Shown piece by piece: positions 1 through 10,754 of a stretch of 64,000 bases of DNA (within the stretch, counting starts at the first letter, position 1; every line of letters begins with the position of its first letter). Made by a program: the position numbers and the translations under genes. Origin of the DNA: Entomortierella parvispora (taxonomy: Eukaryota > Mortierellomycota > Mortierellomycetes > Mortierellales > Mortierellaceae); contig OY752144.1 in the NCBI GenBank assembly GCA_963573315.1, positions 62,001 through 126,000 on the forward strand. The letters run 5' to 3'. The notes beneath the pieces were generated by a model, which was not told where the DNA came from, ran no database searches, and worked only from the letters and a program-made list of their open reading frames with translations.

Positions 1-135
1 GTATGCAGTCACGAATGGTGGCGCAAAAATGGCAGGACAAGAAAACGAAAGGAACACACGTCAAAGTGAGTTGCGCGCTGCAATTGCTTTTTTTATTTTT
101 TTGGACTCCTCGGAATTGTCTGGCTGGCCAGCACC

Positions 136-1953
136 CTAGAACTTGGAGGGATTTGCAGGCTCAATGTGGCGATGTGGGTCCTGATTCTCGCCATGAAGAC
201 AGGTCTCGATGCTCTTGAACCAAGGGTCTTCTTGTACTTGCTCAATGGTGATTCTTGTCTTGGGGTTTGGATCCAAGATCTTCTTCATCAGTGTGCGGCA
301 CCCAAGAGGCAACTTCTCAAACGGCTCGTAATTGTTGACGGCGCGCATCTCCAAGAAGTGCTTGTAGTTCAGATCCTGGGACATGGCTGCTCGGAAGGGA
401 ATACCTTGGTAAACCATGCAATAGTAGACGATACCGCAGGCCCAAACATCAACACAACGGGCATCGTATTCCTTGCTGAGAAACTCCTCGGGTGCAATAT
501 AGGGTTCAGAACCACAGAGACCCTTGGAGAGATGGGGGGACTTTTCCCAACACATTCGGAATACGTCCGAAACACCAAAGTCTGTAATCTTGAGGCGACC
601 TTGTCCGTCCAATAACAGGTTCTCGGGTTTGATGTCACGATGAGCAACGCCCATGGAATGCAAATACGCGACACCATTAACCAGTTGCTTGAAACAGCAG
701 TCGACCTCTATCCGGGACATATGGCCTTGCTTGATAGTGTTGTACAAGTCACCGCCACAGCAATACTCCTATATAATAAGATAAAAATAACAAAATAATT
801 GATTAGAACTCATGCATGCAAAGGCAAGGAAGGGCAGGAACCAACAACCCCACGTTTGCTTTGTCCCATTTCCCGATCATCCTGGACTATCCTATGGTCA
901 CACAGTACCAAACAAATGAGGGATTTCTTTTTTTTTGTGCTTTCTTGATTAAAGTCGTCCGTGCCACATGTCCGTCGGTCAAATAACGAATGTCAGCCCG
1001 CTCTCGCCCCTTTGCCTGACCTCATTGACTACTTCCCATGATGTTGAGTCCCCCTGGAATTCCATGTGTTGCAGTGCCCCCAACAGTGCGTGACGAAAAC
1101 AAATGAAAGTAAACCTTACCATAACCTCACACCAGTGCTGCTGCTCGTCCTGGACAAGATCCACTGTCTCGACAATGTTTTCGTGATGGAGAGTGGACGA
1201 GATACAGAATTCACTCGTCAACTTCTTGACGTACTCCTTTTCAGACTCGTCCTTATTCCGTTTCCGGAACTCCTTGACTGCGAACAACTTTTCGCTCGAC
1301 TCATCTCTGGCCAGCTTGTGTGCCAACCGTACCACGGCCGTGGCACCCTGTCCGATGTGACCCTTGTCGCAAAGTCCATACTTCTTCAATAGGGTGCAGT
1401 CATTGTTGGCGATTGTCAAGCCAGTGTTTGTTCCAGGAGCGCCGTTCTTCTTTGCTCCGATCGTACCAGCGGCGGCATCGGCGCCACGTTCACTGCCAAA
1501 GCTTGAGCCACGCCCAATCATAAAGTTGAACAGGTTCTTCTTTTCGAGTGGACTGGAGGTGCCGATCAGATAGGGATCGTCCTCGGGGGAACTTGAGGCG
1601 CTTCCTTTGGACTCGTGGTGAAAGATCTTGTGGATGAGATTTTGTTTCTTTGTTGGGACAGTGAGAGGTGTTGGTTTTGAAGAGCCGAGCAAGGTCTTTT
1701 TGAGAGATGGCGTAGAGTCCGTAGGTAATGAGGAAGGAAAGTTGACGACGCTGCCATTGCCGCCGTTGGAGGAGGAAGTTGAGGAGGATTCGAGGGTGGG
1801 GACTTGTCGCAGGGTGGACCAGTGGTCGTCATGGTGTCGCTGGTGTGCTCCTCCGGGAACCGTCGTTGCGGTCGGACCACCGGTTTTCTCGGTACGGCGT
1901 CGGACATTGACTTCCATGGCGGGAGCCCAGTAGTCGGTTGAAAAGGTGACCAT
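136..1953 (-). CDS. HAL4/SAT4-type serine/threonine protein kinase
   Basis: Two exons, 1953-1120 and 768-136, give 488 residues. The donor is GTAAGG after the codons for VM and the acceptor is TATATAG before EYCCGGDL, so the join restores the kinase hinge VMEYCCGGDL. The first about 200 residues are Ser/Thr/Pro-rich and not conserved. The kinase domain follows: glycine loop IGQGATAVVRLA, catalytic Lys in FAVKEFRKR, HRDIKPENLL, DFG in ITDFGVSDVF, and the APE-region variant YIAPEEF. The hinge and the loop between DFG and APE resemble the fungal HAL4/SAT4/NPR1 group, which in yeast tunes potassium transporters and nutrient permeases at the plasma membrane; the exact substrate is not visible here. 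I took the ATG at 1953; a start at 1995 in the same frame is also open. The catalytic motifs look intact. Confidence 0.88.
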
Positions 1954-3318
1954 TGTGTGCAAGTGTAAAGTAAGGACAGGGTATGTATGGTACAAAGAAT
2001 AGATTACAAGGGAGACCGAAGGGGATATTTACAGAGTGGTGATGAACAACAGAAGAGAACAAGAGAGGAAAGGAATGAAGAGAAAGAGTGTGCTGAAATA
2101 CGATTGCCAAGACAGAGACGCGGGCTGACAAATGAGACACGATGGACGAGAATGTTCAATGGGGCAGCTCGATTAGGAAAGGAAGATGATGACTGTCTTG
2201 GATGGAAAGACAAAGAAAAGTCCAGAGAAACAGAGGGAGGGGAGATGAATGGATGCAAGGAAGGATCGGAGAAGTTGTTGGAGAAGAGAAAGGAAGAAGC
2301 GACTTGTCGCCCTTTTATCTCTTGTGTTTGTGAATATTTTTATCAGCTGGGCGAAGGGGGTCCAACACCATGATCCACTTCATTCAACAAAGATAACAGC
2401 ACCCACCTGCCCTGTGTTTCTTGCACGGCCATCTTGCCTTGCTGCTCTGACCCGCCCTGTCTTGCCTTGCCTTGCCTCGCCCCGTCTTTCCTTGCCCCGT
2501 CTTGCCTTGCCTTGCCTTCCCTTGCCCTGCCTTGCCTTGCTGACCTTCAGCTGCACACCAAGGACCATGTTCCCAACTCTGGTGTGGTGGACTTTTTGTG
2601 AACAAGAGGCAGGGGCAACAAGGCCCAAAAAATGAGGCATTTTTTTTCTTTTGTTTGTTCACTTTGTTGGCTTTCTTTCTATTGTGCCCTTCCATGGTAA
2701 AGAACGCTCCTCGATAATCAGAACAGCCCTAGTCAAACACTCTTCTTGAAATATCCCGCAAATAACCCACTAGCCCTGAGCGCGTGAATGACCATGACAT
2801 GGCACGCAAACACAGCAAAATATGACTGACCTTCTACGACCATCACACAGAGAGTAATCAGACCAGGTCAGGCCGTCAGAGAGCTAATGAAGGCACTTAG
2901 CTCCATCCTCCTCTGACCCCAGAATAGATCATCCCTCTACTCTTTCCCTGTTGTTCGGAACATCGCCGACCAAAAAATCCACACTTCGAACGTCATTCAA
3001 TTCCACTTGGTTGCGCGAACCCTTCCTTCTTTTGCGGGGGTGAGAACGGGATCAAAGTCTAGCAACAATTCCTTGCGTGGAGTTTTACTTTTTTTTTTAC
3101 CGCCACCTCGACCACCCGTCTCTTTACCCGTCCAATCCACCCTGCATGCAATTGGCCCTGCAGAGTCTTTGGGAACCCTTGGACCTCTCCATTTCTTTTT
3201 ATCTTTCATGTAAGGGGGCAAAAGAGAAAATAAAAAAAAAACCAACAATGGGGAGCGTCATTTCGCAACTAATTTCAGCCGTTCGGGACCAGCAACTGTA
3301 TTTTTGGGAGATGGTCTC
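1954..3318. other. Intergenic: kinase promoter and 3' flank of the next gene
   Basis: No convincing coding sequence. It holds the upstream region of the minus-strand kinase and, at 2457-2541, a pentanucleotide-like CTTGC tract. Small open frames here are compositionally biased and lack family motifs. Confidence 0.6.
2457..2541. repeat. Imperfect (CTTGC)n / (CTTGCC) minisatellite
   Basis: About 85 bp of degenerate pentamer units (CTTGC, with CTCGC, CCCGT and TTCC variants). It produces spurious open frames on both strands and does not look coding. Confidence 0.75.
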
Positions 3319-5418
3319 TTACACAGATTCCTCTCCAGTTCTGGAATGCGCGAGGTTTTCTTGGTCCACAGAAGCAGGGTGGTTATGATTGTCGGATGAG
3401 GTTGACTCATTGATGCTTGCATCGTTCGACCCGACCTTCAGAAAGAGGCGATCGCCTCCAAAACGTGTCATACCCTGGTCCAAGAACCGCTGGGGGACAA
3501 GCACCAAGATCAAGGACACAATGGCGTAAACACAGCAGATATATGACCACAAGTTGCCGACAGCTGTGTAAATAGTTGAGACATGTTTTCGCAAAGGAAT
3601 GTCGGCGTGGAAGGAGCCAGAACCAAGATTGTATGTATATCCAAAGAGTTGATGGTACGCATCCCAGGCGGTCGAAGGCGCCCAGGAGCCACAACGGAAC
3701 AATGAGAATCCTTGCTCAACAGCCCTGAAGGACTGGATCGAAGCCTCAAGACGACCGATAGAACCTAACGCGACGGGAAGGGTTATGAGACATTCGTCAG
3801 AGACGTCACTTTTGCTGGATTTGGCCCACATGAATTTCCTTCACATTTCGTTTCGCGACCAACTTTGGTAAAGACCTTGCGCCCACTTTCTTACCCCAAG
3901 TCCAGCTAGGCTGCAGCATCAAATCGACCTTCTTCTTTCCGGCCTGAGCAATAAAATTCTGGAAATCCATATCAAAGCAAATCGAACCCCCCAGCCGTCC
4001 AAACTTGTCCGAATCTACTACAGGCAAGACATTAGGTCCGGCTGTCACTGTTGTTTCCACCATGGTCACCGGGTGTGCCTTCTGGTACATGAACGCGATC
4101 TCTCCCTTGGGGTCCACCAATGTGAACATATTTTTGTTCTGGATCAATTGCTCGTCCAAAAACTGAGAGTATGTCACGCCCAAGTAGATGCCGTACGTGA
4201 TCGAGATGTTCTTGACCACATTTAAAAACTGATCGGTCATTTGAGCGTTGTTCATCAAAACGGCGGTTTCGCTCCAAATTATAATTTCGGACCCCTGCTT
4301 TGCGTACTCGACAGTTTGGTTCAAATACCCGGTCATATTGTTCGAGTTTGAGGAGCCGATCACACAGCTAGCGCGGACGGTGGGGAGCATGGTGTCGCTC
4401 AATGGCTGCATGAAGAAGGTGCCGTTGCCATTCCAGAATCGCATCGAACCATACAGGAAGATCACGAAGGTCACAATGACAAAAGTAGGTGTGGGTGCGA
4501 AAAGAATTTGGCGGAAAAGTCTGAAGTGTCCATGGTGATGGCGGGTCTCCGAACGGACTTCGCGTCCCTGTCCAATGTTGTCCCAGTTCTGTACGTCTCT
4601 GCTATAGGAGTCAAGACGAACAAAGTTCTTCCAGGCCATGTGGAGGATGACTGATGCCCACACCTAATAAGGTAAACATAGAAGCAGACATTTAGGAAGT
4701 AGCAAAGAAGCCTTTCTTGGTCAACATCATGTTGCCCGTGTCTGAGCCCAATGTAACTCGGCTGTTGCATGACAAACAATAATTATTCCCAGTAGGCTAC
4801 AAAACGAGCCGAAAACAAGTCCCCAGGACTCACCACATAGAACTCGATGCCAGAGATGCCGGCCACAGACGCCCACTGCACCAGAGGTTCAATCTGAAAT
4901 TGTGTGTACGCAATTGACCCGTAGGATCCAATTGGGCTGACAGCGTACACAATCGTGAACAACGCCACCCAGACGGCAGGCGCAACCAAGGTTCCCAAGA
5001 GAGCTAGACCGCCGTTTTGGAACCGCTCCTGAGGCAAGAACCGGCGATGCCAGGCCAAATGGACCCATAGAGGAATCAGATTGATGATCGAGGCCCCAAG
5101 ACCAATCAGGAACGGCGTCCCCATCAAGGAATTGTCCCAGACGTCTGATTGGAGCATGCCACTGTAGGCCAGACCTGTGCCGACGGTCAGACAGGCCAAC
5201 AAGTAAAGGTTTGGGAGGATGACAGAGCGAGACCAAGGGCCAAGGCGGTCCATATACCCAAGAGACATCGCAATGATGAGATAGGGTGTGAAGGGAACAT
5301 TGAGTAGCCCTGGACCAAAAAGAGCACTGACGAGGACGAACAACGGAACCAGGACAGCCCCGATCGACGGAACAGATATAAAATCGCCAGGCATTATGAT
5401 TTGTGGTTGCACAGGCAA
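3319..5418 (-). CDS. Apolipoprotein N-acyltransferase (Lnt)-like membrane protein with nitrilase domain
   Basis: Three exons, 5418-4834, 4663-3895 and 3764-3319, give 599 residues; frames match at both joins (phases 0 and 1). Residues 1-270 hold several hydrophobic segments and the Lnt-type run YTQFQIEPLVQWASVAGISG. A carbon-nitrogen hydrolase domain follows, with candidate catalytic residues Glu327 (WSETA), Lys390 (YQKAHPV), Glu398 (MVETT) and Cys424 (SICFDMDF). After the third exon join come RLEASIQSFRAVEQGFSLFR and a final hydrophobic segment near the C-terminus, as in bacterial Lnt. Bacterial Lnt transfers a third acyl chain to the N-terminal Cys of lipoproteins. Fungi do not use that lipoprotein system in the same way, so the substrate here is unknown. 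The first ATG is at 5418; an in-frame ATG at 5394 is an alternative. Confidence 0.85.
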
Positions 5419-7430
5419 GGGTCGAGAGACAGTTACAAGAACAAAGAGGAGGTGCGTTGGTTGTTGGAAGAAAGAAAAGGGAAAAGAGGTAAAGATTGTT
5501 AAGGTCAGCTTTGAAGTTTGAACTACTCGACTCCACAGCGGTCACATGATCTAACAGAAAACTTTACTGCTCCCTGCAAAAACGGCATCTATGGAAGGGT
5601 GCCGCCGATAGTCGATGGGGCCAAGGTCGTTCGTAAAGAAAGGAGTAAACATGTTTCTACACCATCTCTGGACCCAAAACTTCTCTATGAACTACGTCGT
5701 TGAGTCGATCCGTTCATCTCGAGTTCATATCTATACTGCCTGCAAAGAGTCAGTGGGGTTCATAACTTCGAATCGCTGTGCTTTCTCGGCCAAGAGGTGA
5801 TCGTCAATTCTCAATGTCACCCTTTATCGATCACTGTGACGCGATCTCCAATTACCTGAGCATCGATTTCCCGTGCAGCTGGTTCCAGACGCCGTATTGC
5901 AGTAGCTTGGGGAGCTGACCGAAGGGACCAATTGGCAGGTACCATGTGGCGTAGAGGAGGCTACGCAAAGGGTAACAGGCTTGCAGAGCTGCAGAGCTGC
6001 AAACACGACAGCTTCGTGAAGTGTTCAATTCCAGGCACTTTTTAGCCCACAGCCGTGCACGGCATGGCTGGAAGAGCCTCGAGAGCTTCGAAGCAAGGGG
6101 CTTTTCAAAGAGGTCGGCGGTATTTATACCCCGAAGAGGCGCGAACATGCGAAAGAACAAAAACATGAGAGATTTATTAAAAACGTGCTGATCCAGGGGG
6201 CGGAATTTGTTGACAAGGGCAGAGTTTCGGAGATTCGGAAAACTCTATCCTGATGGAGAAGAGGGCAGAGAGACATTGGAGGCAGACTACGTTCATCCCA
6301 ATAGCACTATGATCAATATGATAATAGACAAGAGCTCCCAAGATTCAGACAATGTCGAAAATACCAATTGAACTCGCCCTGCCACATACCAAGAGAATGC
6401 CTGTAGCAACGTCGGCTCAGCGGGAAGCAACCTGGAGGATCAAGTGGAGAAGAGGCCGATCAGGGGGACAAGAGGCGGTACGGTTTCAATTGCTGAGGGA
6501 ATTTTACAGCCCAGGCCGAGTCTGACCACCGGATTCCATTGCGTCTCAAGCACTCCATTACGCCACCTCCGAAGTGGGATGAACGCAATGTTTCCAGATG
6601 AGGACTTTCCTTAAGCGTATCGCTTCCCCGGATTCGGGCTGTTTCCCCTCTTGGACAGTGCAGAGAGAGAGCTGCGCTTGGTGATGATCATTCTACCTTG
6701 CGGCAACGCCAGCAGACACACACAACAAACAGACACCACGCAGCAGCCGCCAGTTGGCCAGCGTTGCAAAAGGGGAGTGAGAGCACCGAAGAAGATAAAT
6801 CACGTGATGGGCCATGAATTTTTCTTGACGGGCCATGCAAAAATCTTAGTTTTGAGTTTGGCACACAAACTCCGTCGATTCGGTTCTGTCTGAGGTTTGT
6901 CGCTCGGAGATGTTCTCTTTGTCTTGATCGTCGAGAGCACACGTCTTCATCGTGCAGCTGCTCGCCTCCAGTGGGCTGCCTGTCCGGAAAAGGAACGCCC
7001 GAAGTGGGGTATGCAATCATATTTCATATGTCACCAGTCTTTGTTTACAGCAGGCGTTTGAATCGTGCAGTACGGCCGTGCCATCCCCCTCCGCCTTCCC
7101 TTCCCGCTACACACGACACACACACATACACAAACCCACTCTTCCCTTCTGCATTGATCGATGTCATTCTCCCGTCTCGGACTCTATAAAGGTCGCTCGC
7201 TCCGAACCGCCCTCGCCTCTTTTCTCTCTCTTTCTTCTCTTCCCTTCTCTCCTCACTCTTTCTTCCCTTCTCTCCACTCTCCCCTCCATCCCTCCATCAA
7301 CCACCTCCTCCCCCCTCCCCCTTCAGTGGCCTGATTCACTTTTCTTGATCTCGTCCCTGCTCAATCTCCTCCTTCTCCAGATCAGAACTACCCACCACTC
7401 TTCTTCACTCCCTCCCATCATATTTACGTA
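5419..7430. other. Intergenic region and aconitase promoter
   Basis: About 2 kb. From 5420 to about 6650 I see no coding sequence, tRNA or repeat that I can support. The right part is the aconitase upstream region: an E-box CACGTG at 6801-6806, a TATA box at 7185-7190 and a CT-rich leader from 7195 to 7330. Confidence 0.55.
7185..7190 (+). promoter_or_regulatory. TATA box of the aconitase gene
   Basis: TATAAA within CTCTATAAAGGTC, about 240 bp upstream of the aconitase ATG. It is followed by a pyrimidine-rich leader typical of highly expressed fungal genes. Confidence 0.65.
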
Positions 7431-10400
7431 ATGTTCGCTTCCGGAGCTATTTCACGCACCTGGAAGGTAAGAGACCCCCCGCCCCGTGCTGATCTGATAA
7501 CAAACGAGGACTGGGACGCGCCGTCCTGAACTCTGGCGTTTCGGTATTCTGACTCTCTTGACCTTCACTTCCTCATCATGAAAACAGGCTGCTGCCGTCA
7601 AGGCCCCTATCCGCACCTTTGCTCAGGCTGCCGGTTCTGGCGCTGCCCGCAAGGTCCAGATGTCCAACTTCGAGAAGGACCAGCACATCAACTACCAGCG
7701 CATCGAGGATAACCTTGCCATTGTCCGCAAGAGGCAAGTGATCATATTCTGTGAATGTATTCCTATTGGCAAGCTGCAAAGAGCGAGTGGGAGAGGGTCA
7801 ACCACCCACTCCTCTTCCAAACTTGATCGCATATGCGGTCAGTCTGACAGCCAGCCAGTCTCCTGTTCCCATCTAACCATTCTTTCCCTTCTTCACCCCT
7901 CAATTTTTCCTTCCCCTTCACCCTTCCGATAAACAAAAACAAATCATTTCGCTTTTCCCGAAACTGATTCTCAAACCACCGATGCCTCTGATTCTTCCGC
8001 TGTCTGCTTGGTGATGACTTGTTGTGGTTAACAGACTCAACCAGCCCATGACCCTCGCCGAGAAGATCGTCTATGGTCATTTGGATGATGCCCATAACCA
8101 GGACATTGAGCGTGGAAAGTCCTACCTTAAGCTCCGCCCTGATCGTGTTGCTTGCCAGGATGCCACTGCCCAGGTATGTATCTTTATTATTTGCATATGA
8201 TGAGTGATCACTGGATCAACAGCAAGAGGATGAATGGATTGCAAAGCGTGGCCAAACGACAGCAGCGACAACCACCGGCAGCATCCAGCCTGGATCAGTC
8301 CAGACAGTGACAGGGACAGCACGAGAGCTATCTAATCGTGCAAATCAACGAACGTGAAAGGGCTCTCTTGTATTTCTGGCTGGCTGGCTGAGTTTGGATT
8401 GCCACCGGTCGGGATTGCGGGCGCAACAATGTGCCGCCGTTTGTTTACTCTTTGGAACGACTGGGCGGAAAGGACCGATCTGATGTACGACTGCTTGTTG
8501 TTCACCTGCTAACCACTCTCATCGTTTCTTTCTTTTTCCCTCTCCCTTAATGGCAATGATGATGACGCGCCTTAACAGATGGCTTTGCTCCAGTTCATGT
8601 CTGCCGGTCTCCCCAACGTCGCCGTTCCCTCCACCGTCCACTGCGACCATTTGATCGAGGCCCAGGTCGGAGGCCCTAAGGATTTGTCCCGCGCCAAGGA
8701 TATCAACAAGGAGGTTTACGACTTCTTGTCCACCTCCTGCGCCAAGTACGGTCTTGGTTTCTGGAGACCCGGCTCCGGTATTATTCACCAGATCATTCTC
8801 GAGAACTACGCCTTCCCCGGAGGTTTGATGATCGGAACTGACTCTCACACCCCCAACGCCGGTGGTCTCGGTATGGTCGCCATCGGTGTCGGTGGAGCTG
8901 ATGCCGTCGATGTCATGGCCGATATTCCCTGGGAGCTCAAGTGCCCCAAGGTCATTGGTGTCAAGTTGACCGGAAAGATGTCTGGCTGGACCTCCGCCAA
9001 GGATGTCATCTTGAAGGTTGCTGGTATCCTCACCGTCAAGGGTGGTACCGGTGCCATTGTCGAGTACTTCGGACCCGGTGTTGACACCTTGTCCTGCACT
9101 GGTATGGCCACCATCTGTAACATGGGTGCTGAGATTGGTGCCACCACCTCCCTCTTCCCCTACAACTCGCGCATGTCCGACTACCTTAAGGCCACCACCC
9201 GTCCTTACATTGCCGAGTGGGCTGATTCCTTCCAGCACAACTTGAAGGCCGATGCCGGTGCCCACTACGATCAGGTCATCGAGATTGACCTCAACACCTT
9301 GGAGCCCCATATCAACGGTCCCTTCACCCCCGATCTTGCCACTCCCCTCAGCAAGTTCAAGGAGGCTGTCATTGCCAACGACTGGCCTGCCAAGCTCGAG
9401 GTCGGTTTGATCGGCTCCTGCACCAACTCCTCCTACGAGGATATGTCCCGCTCTGCTTCCATTGCCAAGGAGGCTTTGGACCACGGCTTGAAGACCAAGT
9501 CCATCTTCACCATCACCCCCGGTTCTGAGCAGATTCGCGCCACCATTGAGCGCGACGGTCAGATGGAGGTCCTCAACGCCGCCGGCGGTGTCGTCCTCGC
9601 CAACGCCTGCGGTCCCTGCATTGGTCAGTGGGATCGTCAGGATGTCCCCAAGGGCACCAAGAACTCCATCATTACCTCCTACAACCGTAACTTCACTGGA
9701 CGTAACGATGCCAACCCCCAGACCCACGCTTTCGTCGCCTCCCCCGAGATTGTCACTGCCATGACCTTCGCCGGTGACTTGACCTTCGACCCCACCAAGG
9801 ACACCCTCATTGGTGCCGATGGCAAGCCCTTCAAGTTCTCTGCCCCCAACGGCAACGAGCTCCCTCCCCGCGGCTACGACCCTGGTGAGGAGACCTACCA
9901 GGCTCCCCCCACCGAGAAGGGCAACGTCTCCGTCAAGGTTTCCCCTACCTCCAACCGTCTTCAGCTTTTGGAGCCCTTCAAGAAGTGGGATGGCAAGGAC
10001 ATGAACGACATGCCCATCTTGATCAAGGTCAAGGGCAAGTGCACCACTGATCACATCTCCATGGCTGGTCCCTGGCTCAAGTTCCGTGGTCACTTGGACA
10101 ACATCTCCAACAACATGTTGATCGGTGCCCTCAACTCTGAGAACCTCGGTGTCAACTCTGTCAAGAACCAGTTGACTGGCAACTACGACACCGTTCCCGG
10201 TGTTGCCCGTGACTACAAGGCCAAGAACGTTCCTTGGATCGTTATCGGTGACGAGAACTACGGTGAGGGATCTTCCCGCGAGCACGCTGCCTTGGAGGTT
10301 CGTCACCTCGGAGGTGCCGCTGTCATCACCAAGTCCTTTGCCCGTATTCACGAGACCAACTGCAAGAAGCAGGGTCTTTTGCCCTTGACCTTCGCCAACC

Positions 10401-10618
10401 CTGCCGATTACGACAGGATTGCTCCCTTTGACAGGGTCTCCATCCAGGGCTTGACCTCCTTCAAGGAGGGTGTCCCCCTGAACCTCCACGTCAAGAAGGA
10501 GGATGGCTCTGCCATTGACATCAAGCTCAACCACACCTTCAACGAGGACCAGATCAAGTGGTTCAAGTTCGGTTCCGCCTTGAACCAGATGGCTGCCAAG
10601 GCTCAGGCCCGCGCTTAA
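7431..10618 (+). CDS. ACO1: Aconitate hydratase, mitochondrial
   Basis: Four exons, 7431-7466, 7588-7733, 8035-8173 and 8579-10618, give 786 residues, close to the usual 780 or so. It interconverts citrate and isocitrate in the TCA cycle with a [4Fe-4S] cluster. The cluster cysteines are Cys388 in [11 protein letters not shown] and Cys451/Cys454 in ACGPCIGQW; the substrate motif [10 protein letters not shown] and the swivel-domain segment [12 protein letters not shown] are present. The N-terminus [12 protein letters not shown] plus the following Ala/Arg-rich stretch looks like a mitochondrial presequence. The second intron begins with GC, not GT (AAGAG^GCAAGT), and this is the only choice that keeps KRLNQP in frame. 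Codon use is strongly biased to C-ending codons, in line with high expression. Its stop lies only 136 bp from the stop of the convergent gene at 10755. Confidence 0.97.
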
Positions 10619-10754
10619 ATGCCTTCCAGTAACGCTGCACAGCATCATCTTTCAAAAAACTCACCACTCTTCCTTTTCCGCAATGCACTGTAAATTATCA
10701 AATAAATAATGTTTTTTTTGCTGTTCTTCCCAAATGACAACGTTTCTATTTTAT

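Noticed and set aside
2384-2695. Lys/Gly/Gln-rich open frames across the CTTGC tract
   Set aside because: Pure translation of a minisatellite; no start context or conservation signal.
8519-10648. Minus-strand open frame of 709 residues opposite aconitase
   Set aside because: Antisense shadow caused by strong C-ending codon bias; Leu/Gly/Val-rich composition and no family motif.
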